Source: Sphingobacterium detergens
GTDB lineage: Bacteria > Bacteroidota > Bacteroidia > Sphingobacteriales > Sphingobacteriaceae
Length of the DNA stretch: 64,000 nucleotides
Direction: 5' to 3'
NCBI RefSeq assembly: GCF_003610355.1
Contig: NZ_RAPY01000006.1
Location: 333,802 to 397,801 of the forward strand
In this document: piece after piece, positions 28,696 to 38,809 of the stretch
Layout: every line of letters begins with the position of its first letter
Position numbering within the stretch: the stretch's first letter is position 1
Translations under genes and position numbers: made by a program
Notes under the pieces: model-generated
Told to the model about the DNA's origin: nothing
Seen by the model: only the letters and a program-made list of their open reading frames with translations
The model's database searches: none

Positions 28696-31167
28696 TTATT
28701 CGTCTCTCAGGCTATCGACCGGGTTTTGAATTGCTGCTTTTATGGCCTGAAAACTAACGGTAAAAACTGCCGCGAATAGCGATAGGCCTGCTCCGAGCAA
28801 AAATGGAGTGGTTGAAATATCTATGCGGTAATAAAAGTCTTCCAGCCATTTATTGCTCAGCCACCAGGTCAGCGGTGCTGCTATGAGAATACTGATCAAA
28901 ATCAGCTGTACAAAATTTTTGGCCAGCAAATGAAAAATGCTGGGAATGCTGGCGCCGAGAACTTTGCGGATTCCGATTTCTTTGCTACGTTGAAAGGCTG
29001 CAAGCGTGATAAGTCCAAATAGCCCCAAACAACCAATGAGGATGGCAACGATTGTACTGCAGTTGATCAGTTTGGCCATATTTTGTTCCTTTTGATAGAG
29101 GGAGGCAATGGTCTCATCGTAGAATTTGATTTCTGTAGGATATTCCGGGAAGAACCTGGCATATACTTTTTTAATATCTTCAATGGCGGATTTCCACTCA
29201 CTACTATTACCTGATAATTTCATATTGAAAGTGTAGGATCCGAAGCTAAAACTACGCAATGCTAAAGGTTTGATTTCTGTATAGAAGTTTTGCGCATGGA
29301 AATCTTTAATTACACCAACGATAGGGTAGTTGCTCTGTCCTTGACCAATGTATTTGCCTATTGCCTCTTGTGGAGATTTAAACCCAAAAGCTTTGACTGC
29401 GGATTCATTAATCACATAAGCATTGGTCGTATCTGACTGGGTAAGATTATTTCCTGCAATTAATTTCAGGTCATAGACCTCAATATAATTGGGATCTGCA
29501 TCTTTGAAGTAGACGTCGGATGAGACTTTTTCTTTCCCTGAAGGATTTTGAAAATGAAGCCATGAGGAGGAATAGTTATCTGTTAATGGTAGTGAGCCCA
29601 CTGAAGCAACGGAAACGCCCTTGATTTTTTTGATTTCATTGAGGAAAGTCTGTTTCTTTTGCTGGTCTATATTTTTGTTCCAAAACTTATTGACCAATTT
29701 ATAAGGCATATCCAATGTAACAACAGCATTTTTATTGAAGCCCATTTCTTTGTTCAATGTATAAGATAGCTGTTGACCGATGATCAGGGCCGATACCGTA
29801 AAGAACTGTGCAATAAAAAACTGAAAGACAATAAGGGTTTTACGCAAGTTGATCTGAGTCTTTCCAATCTGGAATTGTTTTCCGGCCCGAAATAGATTGA
29901 CAGGTTGCACCTTTTTGATTAACCAAGCCGGATAAGCTGCAGCTATACCCGTTGTTACTGCAAGCAGGATAGCGATAAATAAGCTAGATGAGCCAGAACT
30001 GGTAAAACTCTGCACTTTATCGGGAATCATTTCCTGAAAATAGTGGAAAGCTAGTTTGGTCAATAGGACCGAAAATAAGAGCGCAATAAAAATGGTTATC
30101 AGGGATTCGAAAATAATTTGAAGAACCAAACTCCCCTGACTGCTACCTAATGTCTTGCGGACTCCAATATCCTTGCTGCGTGCTGGGAGTTGTGCGGTAC
30201 TGAGATTGACGTAATTAATGCAGGCAAGAGCCATTAAGAAAATAGCAACTGCTACCAGCCCATAAATCAGTGTTTTGCTTGTCTTTTCACCTTTCCAATC
30301 TTGTACATGTGCCGCAAAATGAGATTCTTTGAGCGGCATCACTTCTATTTGACACTTATATTCGTTTTCGGCTTTCTGCGCTTCTTGAAACGCGATCCAA
30401 TTTTTCTTGCCTATTTTTGCTATGGCTGCTTGGATATCGGTATTTTTTACACCATCTTCCAAGCGGATATATAGACGGTTTGTACCACTGACATTTGTCC
30501 AAACATAGAGCGGGTATGTTTCATCTTTAACCAGAGCGAACTCGGTGCCATCAAATTCACTGTTAAACGGTAGGTCGGCGATTACTCCAGAAATGGTTTT
30601 TGGAATCGTATCGTTATAGAAAATGGTTTTGCCGATCAACTGGTCTACTGGTTGGTTAGGGAAATAAAGCGCTGCCCGTTTTTGAGTCAATACCAAATTA
30701 TCCGGTGTAGCGAATGCCTTCTCCTGCGAACCTGCGAGCCATTTATAGCCAACGAGTTTAAAATAGTCTGGGGTCGTTTCAGTAACATTTCCGGCGGCAT
30801 CGGCAAAATCTTCAATCAATTTCTGATCAGCAGTGCCTTTGTTGATGGTAACAGCGGATATGGAATAATCTCGAAATACCGGTGCCACCAGTTCGACTCC
30901 TGGAATTTCTTTCTTTATGGCCTGATGAAATGGCTTCGCAATACCTGGATTATAAGTCGCTTTTCCCTCATTACCAAATTTAGATATTAAACGATAACTA
31001 CGCTCCAATTGTGGAATACCCTCCTCGAAACTGTATTCATAATTAACAATTTTGAATATCATCCAACAGGAGGTAATGCCGATAGACAATCCGACAATAT
31101 TCAGTAGTGTGAACAATTTATTTTTCAAAAGCTGGCGAACAGCCGATTTCAATATAAGCGTATTCAT
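28696..31167 (-). CDS. MacB/FtsX-type ABC permease, longest of the array
   Basis: An 823-residue paralogue beginning MNTLILKSAVRQLLKNKLFT. It is about 20-30 residues longer than its neighbours, the extra length being in the periplasmic domains. Motifs are DIGVRKTLGSSQGSL near residue 331 and EIGIRKVLGASIPSI near residue 729; the end is NPVDSLRDE. After TM1 it has FKIVNYEYSFEEGIPQLERS, similar to FRIVNYEFSF in the 33842 and 36289 genes, placing it in that subfamily. Confidence 0.94.
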   Translation of the reverse strand: MNTLILKSAVRQLLKNKLFTLLNIVGLSIGITSCWMIFKIVNYEYSFEEGIPQLERSYRLISKFGNEGKATYNPGIAKPFHQAIKKEIPGVELVAPVFRDYSISAVTINKGTADQKLIEDFADAAGNVTETTPDYFKLVGYKWLAGSQEKAFATPDNLVLTQKRAALYFPNQPVDQLIGKTIFYNDTIPKTISGVIADLPFNSEFDGTEFALVKDETYPLYVWTNVSGTNRLYIRLEDGVKNTDIQAAIAKIGKKNWIAFQEAQKAENEYKCQIEVMPLKESHFAAHVQDWKGEKTSKTLIYGLVAVAIFLMALACINYVNLSTAQLPARSKDIGVRKTLGSSQGSLVLQIIFESLITIFIALLFSVLLTKLAFHYFQEMIPDKVQSFTSSGSSSLFIAILLAVTTGIAAAYPAWLIKKVQPVNLFRAGKQFQIGKTQINLRKTLIVFQFFIAQFFTVSALIIGQQLSYTLNKEMGFNKNAVVTLDMPYKLVNKFWNKNIDQQKKQTFLNEIKKIKGVSVASVGSLPLTDNYSSSWLHFQNPSGKEKVSSDVYFKDADPNYIEVYDLKLIAGNNLTQSDTTNAYVINESAVKAFGFKSPQEAIGKYIGQGQSNYPIVGVIKDFHAQNFYTEIKPLALRSFSFGSYTFNMKLSGNSSEWKSAIEDIKKVYARFFPEYPTEIKFYDETIASLYQKEQNMAKLINCSTIVAILIGCLGLFGLITLAAFQRSKEIGIRKVLGASIPSIFHLLAKNFVQLILISILIAAPLTWWLSNKWLEDFYYRIDISTTPFLLGAGLSLFAAVFTVSFQAIKAAIQNPVDSLRDE

Positions 31168-31207
31168 TGTTAATTATTTTATGATGATCATAAAGGTTCT
31201 ATCTTAT

Positions 31208-33625
31208 TTATTCATCTCTCAGACTATCTACTGGATTGGCTTTAGCGGCTTTAAACGTTTGGAAGCTAACGGTAACCAAGGCAATTAGAACAGCTGAAAA
31301 TCCGGCAAAAGCAAACATCCACCATTTTGGCTCAATATGGTAAGCAAAATTATCCAGCCACTTGTTCATTGCTATCCATGATAACGGTGTAGCGATACAG
31401 AGCGCAATGACTAATAGTCTGATAAAATCGGAAGAAAGCAGCAGCACTAAATTGTATATAGATGCGCCAAGGACTTTGCGGACCCCGATTTCTTTGGTAC
31501 GCTGTTGAGCAGTATAGGTCACCAATCCTAGTAAACCCAAGCAGGCAATGAAAAGAGCGAGGCTTGAAAAGGCTGTAAAGAGTCTTCTGAAGTTATAATC
31601 GGCTTCGTATTGACGGTTAAAATTATCATCTAAGAAACTATATAGAAAGGGACGGTGAGGGGCGAGTTCGGCCCACAATTTGCCCATTCGGTCAATTGTT
31701 TGCTGATTGACATTTTGTAGATTCACGGTCAGATAACGACTGCTACTTGGCTCAAGTCGTAGCGCTAATGGCTCAATTTTGCGATGTAGGGACAGGTAAT
31801 TGAAATCTTTTACAACGCCGATGACCGTGCCTTCTTTGCCCCACTGTCTAAATTGTTTTCCGATGATATCCTGTGGATTTGAATAGCCCCATAATTTGGC
31901 TGCTGATTCATTGATCACAAGTGAATGGGCGCTATCTGCTGGGAAATCGCGTGAGTAAGCTCTTCCTGCTGCCATCTTGATGCCCATATTGGGGATAAAG
32001 TCTATATCTACTTCATATAGCGACGGAGCGAAATTGGTCATTTTGCCATCGGTAGACATAATTTCTGTTCCGGCATTTGGAAAAAATGCTCCTGGTACGG
32101 TGCGTGAAGCTGTCACCGACTGTACATCTTTATCTTTTGCGAGTGTATTTTTGATTGCCTCTAAGTTATTGTTGACTTTTTCATCGAAATTATAGTCGAT
32201 GATTAGACGTTGTGCTTTTTGAAATCCAAGGTCTTGCTGTTGCAGTTGATTCAATTGGGAGAATACAATCACCGTACCTGCAATTAATGCAATAGAAAGA
32301 CAGAATTGAAAGACGACGAGACCCCGACGTAATAATGTCCCACCTTTACTGTTGCTAAACGTCCCCTTCAGAACTTTAATCGGTTTAAAATTTGCCAGGA
32401 TCAATGCGGGGTAGCTGGCGGCTAATATCCCGGTTATAAGTGTTACTAAAAAGAAAATCGTCCATGTGGTGCCGTTAAGGAGGGTTGAATAACCAAACTG
32501 TTTACCTGAAAAAGCTTCCATAAAAGGGAGAAAGGCAATGACCAAAGCGATAGCTAATATACCGCCGATAAATACGAGTACCAGCGATTCAGACATAAAC
32601 TGTAGAATGAGATTGCTTTTATTGGCGCCAATGGCTTTTCGGACACCGACTTCCTTGGCACGCTCCATGGATCTGGACGTAGCAAGATTCATAAAATTGA
32701 CGCAGGCAATCAGCAGGATAAATCCGCCGATAATCGCGAAAATGTACAAATTTTGAAAGCTACCCGTTGTTCCCGGTTGGCGATCCGCAGTGGAGTGCAT
32801 ATATGCTTGAAGCATGGGCTCGAGATGGAAACCGTATTTTGAGCTGGCGTTTTCATGTACTTGGATGTGCCGTTTAAGAAAGTCAGGTATCTTCTGATTG
32901 AATTTTGTAGGATCAAATTCTTTCGATGTCAAAAAATAGGTATAAAAATCTACATAGTCCCAACCTTCTTTTTCAAATACATCTGGTCGTCCTTTCCGAA
33001 AGGTACTCATGGATAGTAAAGCATCGAAGGTAAAATGTGAGTTGGCTGGTACATCTGCCATCACGGCTGTTACGGTATACAGGCCGGCATCTGCACGGCC
33101 AGCAGCTAATCCCCCTTCAATGGTTTTGCCGATAGGGTTCTGGTCACCGAAATACTTTTTAGCGGTGCTTTCTGTCAATACTACAGAATATGCATTTTTT
33201 AATGCCGTATGTGGATTACCAGCCAAAATTTTCCAGCTGAATACATCGAATGCTGTAGAATCCATGAAAAATACATTTTCTTCCTGGAATCTATTTTCTC
33301 CTTGTTTGAGTAGGATGGACGTTTGCCCGGAGAACTGAACGATCTTCTCGATTTCCGGGAAGTCGGCTTTTAGGGCTTCTCCGATCGGGGCATTTCCCCA
33401 GATCTGATGTTGTTCTGTGCTGCCGACTTCTTTATAGTCATGTACGACGCGGAAAATACGGTCTTTGTTGACATGATATTTATCGTAGGAAAGTTCATGC
33501 TGCACATAAATAACAATTAATAAACAGCAGGCCAAGCCAATGGCGAGGCCTACAATATTTATGGTGGCATAACCTCTATTCTTTAGAATATTGCGCCAGG
33601 CTATTTTAATATAATTTTGTATCAT
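31208..33625 (-). CDS. MacB/FtsX-type ABC permease
   Basis: An 805-residue paralogue beginning MIQNYIKIAWRNILKNRGYA. Motifs are EVGVRKAIGANKSNL near residue 323 and EIGVRKVLGASIYNL near residue 710; the end is NPVDSLRDE. Its upstream gap (216 bp) is the largest within the array that lacks the palindrome/sigma-54 module, so transcription from the right must cross a hairpin to reach it, or an unrecognised promoter lies there. Confidence 0.94.
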   Translation of the reverse strand: MIQNYIKIAWRNILKNRGYATINIVGLAIGLACCLLIVIYVQHELSYDKYHVNKDRIFRVVHDYKEVGSTEQHQIWGNAPIGEALKADFPEIEKIVQFSGQTSILLKQGENRFQEENVFFMDSTAFDVFSWKILAGNPHTALKNAYSVVLTESTAKKYFGDQNPIGKTIEGGLAAGRADAGLYTVTAVMADVPANSHFTFDALLSMSTFRKGRPDVFEKEGWDYVDFYTYFLTSKEFDPTKFNQKIPDFLKRHIQVHENASSKYGFHLEPMLQAYMHSTADRQPGTTGSFQNLYIFAIIGGFILLIACVNFMNLATSRSMERAKEVGVRKAIGANKSNLILQFMSESLVLVFIGGILAIALVIAFLPFMEAFSGKQFGYSTLLNGTTWTIFFLVTLITGILAASYPALILANFKPIKVLKGTFSNSKGGTLLRRGLVVFQFCLSIALIAGTVIVFSQLNQLQQQDLGFQKAQRLIIDYNFDEKVNNNLEAIKNTLAKDKDVQSVTASRTVPGAFFPNAGTEIMSTDGKMTNFAPSLYEVDIDFIPNMGIKMAAGRAYSRDFPADSAHSLVINESAAKLWGYSNPQDIIGKQFRQWGKEGTVIGVVKDFNYLSLHRKIEPLALRLEPSSSRYLTVNLQNVNQQTIDRMGKLWAELAPHRPFLYSFLDDNFNRQYEADYNFRRLFTAFSSLALFIACLGLLGLVTYTAQQRTKEIGVRKVLGASIYNLVLLLSSDFIRLLVIALCIATPLSWIAMNKWLDNFAYHIEPKWWMFAFAGFSAVLIALVTVSFQTFKAAKANPVDSLRDE

Positions 33626-33841
33626 GATCGCTGTTTTTTATGAAAGTTTATCGGGGTTATTCTTTCTATCTTTTTCCGAGATATTATAACCTTCCGACAT
33701 ATCATTATTTTATTTATTTGTCTTTTAAACATTTATCGTGATAAATATTGCTCTTACTTCTAATTGAGATGATGTAGGTAGAGATTGCAATGGGCTCACT
33801 ATTGAGACCCATTACTTTCTCTGATCACTATTGAGCTTCTT
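33626..33841. other. 216-bp intergenic gap with a hairpin and a palindrome
   Basis: Holds a bulged hairpin (AATGGGCTCA against TGAG-A-CCCATT, 33788-33812) without a U-tract, a direct repeat CACTATTGAG (33796-33805 and 33825-33834), and a perfect palindrome ATTTATC-GT-GATAAAT (33731-33746). No TGTNCG-N4-CGNACA site, TGGC-type promoter or TAnnTTTG element was found. Confidence 0.5.
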
Positions 33842-36247
33842 TTATTCATCTCTTAAACTATCTACTGGATTTGCACGTGCGGCCCGCAATGATTGAAAAC
33901 TTAATGTCAAAAATGCTATTCCTATCGTGAGTACCGCAGGTATAAAAAATAACCACCATTGTATCTCAATTTTAAATGTGATATCCTGCAACCATTCGTG
34001 TGTGGCCCACCATGCAATTGGTGTTGATACCAAAATTGAAATAATGATCAGTTTGATGTAATCTTTAGACAGTAGACCAATGATGCCCGCAACGGTACTT
34101 CCCAATACTTTGCGGATTCCAATTTCTTTTGTGCGTTGTACAGTTGTTATCGTAACTAAACCAACGAGACCAAGGCAGCTCAGCAATAAGGTGATTGCTG
34201 TTGCCAGATTGATAATCTTGGACAGTCGTATATCTGTTTCATAAAGAGATTTGATCTCCTGGTCATAAAAGCGATAGCTGAATTTGGCATGTGGATAAAT
34301 GCTTTTCCATTCCTTTTCGAGGTTCGCTAAAGCAGTCGACCATTTTTTAGAATCATGGTCTAAACGGACATTGATGTGTCCAAGGGGGCCTCTATTGGTT
34401 GAAGCCTCCATCACAATAGGGTTTAACTGCTGGTGAAGATCTTTGCTGTGGAAATTAGCTATAACACCTACAATTTTTACATTTTTGTCTCTGGAGATAA
34501 CAGATTGTCCGATTGCTTCGTCAACACTTTTATATCCCAGTTCGGTCATTGCTTTTTCGTTGATTATAATCCCCGAACTCGTATCGGACATCATTAATTT
34601 GCGGCCAGCAAGAAGTTTTATATCATAGAGGTCAATGTAATCCTGATCAACATACTTGTATTGCATGATTCTATTTTTGATTTCCTCTTCGCCATATTTA
34701 CGGATTCTATTTCCCCAATAACTATTATCCATAGGAAAATGTCCCAAGGAGACACGGGCGATTTCCGGATATTTGGATAAGGCCTGCTTAAATACAAATG
34801 GATCTGTTGTTGCTTTATCTGCAGCCCGATTGGGAATTGATACGGTCACAATAGCATCTTTAGTAAATCCCAGATCGCTCTTGAGCATATGTTTGATCTG
34901 AATGGTGATCACGAAAGTGCCAATAAGGAAAACCTGAGCGATAATAAACTGAAAAATAATCAGTCCTTTGCGGAGGTATACGCCTTTGTTTGAGTTATTG
35001 GATAAACTCTTTATTTTCATGACTTCGATCAATTTTACTTTGTTAATCAATATCGATGGATATATTCCAGCGAAGCATGTGATTAAGACAAGTAACCCAA
35101 TGATGAATAACAACAAATTGAACTGATCGTCGTAGTTGTTAATGTCCGAAGGGATAAAATCGCTGAACAGTACTTCCATCATTTTTGTAAAAGGCCAGGA
35201 AAGCAAGAGGGCGAATAGTGCGACCAAGAAAGTCTCTGTTAAAAAGCTTCGGGTCAAATAGACTTCCCGTTCCCCCAGTGTTTTCCGTATACCGATGGAT
35301 CGCGCGCGCATAGGCACCATCGCGGTACTTAGATTGATATAATTGATTGCAGCTAATACAAGTAGAAAAGCAGCTATTCCAATAAGTCCATAGAGTACTT
35401 TGATATTGCTGTGATTTTGTATAGTTGGGTTAAAATGTAGCTCAGATAATGGTGAAAAACGGGCAGTTTGCTTATAGTTCTCTTTTTTATATTCTTCGCC
35501 ATTCATCTGCACTAATTTTTGATCGATGGTATTGGCAAGATTTTTAAGATGATCGACAGATTTGACTTTGACGAATAACTGATAATAGTTCATCAGCATC
35601 ATCCAATTGTTTAGGTTCGGATCCTGATCAGGTATTTTGATAAATTCCTTACCAATAAAAGTACTTGGATAACTTAAGTCTTCTACAATGCCAGATACAG
35701 TAAACTGTGTCGTATCATAAGAAATGGTTTTGCCTATAATATCCTGACTTTGCAGTTTTGGGAAATAGGCTTTCGCACGCGATTCGGTAAGAACAACTTC
35801 ATTTTGGAGCTTGAAAAGCTGATGCGGACTTCCGGCAAGCCATTTGTAGGGGACCATTTTAAAATAGTCGGCTGTCGTTGCAAAAATCTTTTCCTGTCCG
35901 GCAAACTCTGTGGGCGTTTCACTTTTGGAAGCTGGTGTTACGATTTCAAAATAACGATTATAATAAGGTACAACCAATTCGACATCTTGCGAGTTCTCTT
36001 TCAGGTAATAAGGAAGAGGAAATGGTACTGCGTCAAAATCTCCGTTTTCTTTTTCACTTTGTGTATGTGAGAATACTTTGTATATCTGCTCTTTGTCTGG
36101 ATGTTGTCGGTCAAAACTAAATTCATAATTGACAATACGAAAGATAAACCAACAGGCGCTTATACCTATGGCAAGTCCCAATACATTCAGAAAAGTAAAA
36201 AGACGATGTCGCCAGAGTTGTCTAAAAATCAATTTCATATTACTCAT
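33842..36247 (-). CDS. MacB/FtsX-type ABC permease
   Basis: An 801-residue paralogue beginning MSNMKLIFRQLWRHRLFTFL; the ATG three codons in (MKLIFRQLW) is an equally good start. Motifs are SIGIRKTLGEREVYL near residue 316 and EIGIRKVLGSTVAGI near residue 706; the end is NPVDSLRDE. It is very similar over its whole length to the next upstream gene, including FRIVNYEFSFDRQHPDKEQI and LLSKDYIKLIIISILVSTPI, so the pair is a recent duplication. Separated from it by 41 bp. Confidence 0.94.
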   Translation of the reverse strand: MSNMKLIFRQLWRHRLFTFLNVLGLAIGISACWFIFRIVNYEFSFDRQHPDKEQIYKVFSHTQSEKENGDFDAVPFPLPYYLKENSQDVELVVPYYNRYFEIVTPASKSETPTEFAGQEKIFATTADYFKMVPYKWLAGSPHQLFKLQNEVVLTESRAKAYFPKLQSQDIIGKTISYDTTQFTVSGIVEDLSYPSTFIGKEFIKIPDQDPNLNNWMMLMNYYQLFVKVKSVDHLKNLANTIDQKLVQMNGEEYKKENYKQTARFSPLSELHFNPTIQNHSNIKVLYGLIGIAAFLLVLAAINYINLSTAMVPMRARSIGIRKTLGEREVYLTRSFLTETFLVALFALLLSWPFTKMMEVLFSDFIPSDINNYDDQFNLLLFIIGLLVLITCFAGIYPSILINKVKLIEVMKIKSLSNNSNKGVYLRKGLIIFQFIIAQVFLIGTFVITIQIKHMLKSDLGFTKDAIVTVSIPNRAADKATTDPFVFKQALSKYPEIARVSLGHFPMDNSYWGNRIRKYGEEEIKNRIMQYKYVDQDYIDLYDIKLLAGRKLMMSDTSSGIIINEKAMTELGYKSVDEAIGQSVISRDKNVKIVGVIANFHSKDLHQQLNPIVMEASTNRGPLGHINVRLDHDSKKWSTALANLEKEWKSIYPHAKFSYRFYDQEIKSLYETDIRLSKIINLATAITLLLSCLGLVGLVTITTVQRTKEIGIRKVLGSTVAGIIGLLSKDYIKLIIISILVSTPIAWWATHEWLQDITFKIEIQWWLFFIPAVLTIGIAFLTLSFQSLRAARANPVDSLRDE

Positions 36248-36288
36248 TACAATTCGGTTTTATTGGGTTTATTTTTTTTAATGTCTCT

Positions 36289-38706
36289 TTATTCATCTCT
36301 TAAACTATCTACTGGATTTGCACGGGCAGCACTGACGGATTGATAACTCATGGCTAAAAATGCTACGCCAATAGTTACTATCGCTGGAATAATAAACATC
36401 CACCAGCTGAGCTCTATTTTAAAAGCAAAGTCGGTTAGCCATTTATCAATCGCCAACCAGGCAATCGGTGTAGCAATTAGGATCGAGATAACAATTAGTT
36501 TGATATAATCTTTTGATAGCAGTAGCACAATTCCACTGACCGTGCTTCCCAAAATTTTTCGGATACCGATCTCTTTTGTCCGTTGATGCGTAGTTAATGT
36601 CACTAAGCCGATCAATCCCAAGCAGCTTAATAGAATGGTAATTGAGGTTGATAAATTGATTATTTTATAAAAACGATAGTCTTTCTCATAGAGTTCCTTG
36701 ATCCTCTCGTCATAAAATTGGTAGGTAAATGGTGCATTTGGATATACGTTTTCCCATTCAGCCTTTATGGATGCAATCGCTTGGTGCCATTTTTTAGGAT
36801 CTCCATTTAATTTAATATTAATATTCTGCAGCGTGCCCTTGTCAGCTGATATTTGCATAGCAAGGGGCTCTAATGGGGCGTGGAGATTAAAGTTGTGGAA
36901 ATCGGCCAGTACGCCGACAATTGTCGTTGGACAATCGTTTACAGAAACGGTTTTTCCAACGGTCTCTGTAGGGGATTTAAATCCAAACTTACTAATGGCT
37001 TTTTGATTGACCAGTATTCCTGAAGTTGTATCCGAAAGTTTGAGTGCCCGGCCGGCCAGTAGTTTCATTCTAAATACATCCAGGTAATTTTCTTCGATAT
37101 ATTTAAAAGGCATATTGACCATGATCTGACCGGTATCGCTCTGCATAACGATATTATTTCCCCATTGGTCGTTATTCATTGGGAGGTGGCCTAGCGAAAC
37201 CTGATCAATTTCAGTATATTTTTGGAGAAGCTCCTTCAACAGAAATGGACTTTTACCGGAATCTTCCGCTTTTCTATTTGGTAGTTTGAGTGTAATGACA
37301 GCATCATCCTGAAAGCCAACATCGCTGTTTAAAGCATGTTGTAGCTGCAAGCCCATGATCACTGTCAGGACAACAAAAGCCTGAGCGATTACAAATTGAA
37401 AGACAATGAGGATCTTTCTGAGCGAAATACCACCAAACGAAATTTTGTCTGCTGCATGGATTTTGATAGCTTCTACGACATGTACCTTATTGATGAGGTA
37501 AGCTGGATACAGACTGGAAATTAACGTCAAAAGGGTAATAAGTCCCAATAGAAAGATAAAGACTGGTAGACTATCTGAATAGGCGTTTATATTTTCCGGA
37601 AAATATGTGCTAAAGGTAAGTTCAAATATCTTGACCAATGGCCAGGAGAATAACAACCCAAATAGGCAGGTAAAAAAGGTTTCTTTGATAAAGGACAGTG
37701 TCAGGCGTCTGGGCTGTTCTCCTAATGTTTTCCGAATACCAATTTCTCGGGCCCGGGCAGGAACACGGGCAGTAGTCAGGTTGATATAATTGATACTTGC
37801 CAGTATAAGTAGAAATACGGCTATACCTATAAGTCCGAACAACACCTGCTTGTCACTTCCATTCAAGATGAATTTATTGAAATGCAAGTCCGTCAGTGGT
37901 GCTAACTCATAACCAGCCGTTATATTGTGCTGTTTAAATTTCTCGCCAACCATCTCCTGAAACTTCTTGGTTGCTAGTGCAATTACTTGCGAAGGCAGTC
38001 CATTTTTAGTTAATTTAACATACACATGGAAATTTGAACTTGAATTCTCCCAATTGTCTGCTTCCTGAGGATTGGGAGTTACACGGATAAATTCTTTGTC
38101 GACAAAACTGCTCGGATAGTCTAAGTCTGCAACAACTCCGGTTACTGTAAGAAGCTGATCATCGTATTGTATCGTTTTGCCAAGAAGGGATTTTAAATCT
38201 GCATCGGGGAAGTATTGTTTTGCACGGGAGGCCGTCAGGATAACTTCATTGTTGTTTTTGAGTGCGGTATTCGGATTACCAACAATCCATTTGTAGGGAA
38301 CAAGTTTAAAATAATCCGTGGTGGCTGCAACAATTTTGTCCTGGGCATTGAATTCCAATGTTTCATTGTTGGAACGCTTTACCTTAATGCTTTCAAATGA
38401 TCGGTTAGCGATAGGTGCAACCAATTCTAATCCGGTCAGGTCTTTTTTTAAATTAGTGCCGAGATAAGTGCCAAGAGGGTAGGGGGTCCCATCAAAGCGA
38501 TGGATATTTTCACCTTCCTTAAATGCCGAGTAAAGTTTATAAATCTGTTCCTTGTCGGGATGACTCTGGTTAAAACTGAATTCGTAATTGACAATTCGAA
38601 ATACAATCCAGCTTGCGCTGATCCCGATCGCTAGACCTATGATATTAAGGAAAGTAAATAGACGGTTACGTCCCCATTGTCTCAAAATTAATTTTAACCC
38701 TTTCAT
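36289..38706 (-). CDS. MacB/FtsX-type ABC permease
   Basis: An 805-residue paralogue beginning MKGLKLILRQWGRNRLFTFL. Motifs are EIGIRKTLGEQPRRL near residue 319 and EIGIRKILGSTVSGI near residue 710; the end is NPVDSLRDE. It is the close sister of the 33842 gene (FRIVNYEFSFNQSHPDKEQI, LLSKDYIKLIVISILIATPI). It follows the ATPase gene by 103 bp and is the first permease downstream of it. The duplicated pair keeps the membrane blocks and varies mainly in the extracytoplasmic parts. Confidence 0.94.
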   Translation of the reverse strand: MKGLKLILRQWGRNRLFTFLNIIGLAIGISASWIVFRIVNYEFSFNQSHPDKEQIYKLYSAFKEGENIHRFDGTPYPLGTYLGTNLKKDLTGLELVAPIANRSFESIKVKRSNNETLEFNAQDKIVAATTDYFKLVPYKWIVGNPNTALKNNNEVILTASRAKQYFPDADLKSLLGKTIQYDDQLLTVTGVVADLDYPSSFVDKEFIRVTPNPQEADNWENSSSNFHVYVKLTKNGLPSQVIALATKKFQEMVGEKFKQHNITAGYELAPLTDLHFNKFILNGSDKQVLFGLIGIAVFLLILASINYINLTTARVPARAREIGIRKTLGEQPRRLTLSFIKETFFTCLFGLLFSWPLVKIFELTFSTYFPENINAYSDSLPVFIFLLGLITLLTLISSLYPAYLINKVHVVEAIKIHAADKISFGGISLRKILIVFQFVIAQAFVVLTVIMGLQLQHALNSDVGFQDDAVITLKLPNRKAEDSGKSPFLLKELLQKYTEIDQVSLGHLPMNNDQWGNNIVMQSDTGQIMVNMPFKYIEENYLDVFRMKLLAGRALKLSDTTSGILVNQKAISKFGFKSPTETVGKTVSVNDCPTTIVGVLADFHNFNLHAPLEPLAMQISADKGTLQNINIKLNGDPKKWHQAIASIKAEWENVYPNAPFTYQFYDERIKELYEKDYRFYKIINLSTSITILLSCLGLIGLVTLTTHQRTKEIGIRKILGSTVSGIVLLLSKDYIKLIVISILIATPIAWLAIDKWLTDFAFKIELSWWMFIIPAIVTIGVAFLAMSYQSVSAARANPVDSLRDE

Positions 38707-38809
38707 CGTTTTATACTTTAAACTCGTTTAATAACTCTTGGTCCTTTATAGGTTAGCGTTTTAGATTTTTAATAACATTTCTTGTCCTAAAAATGGGCCA
38801 CTAGCTTTG

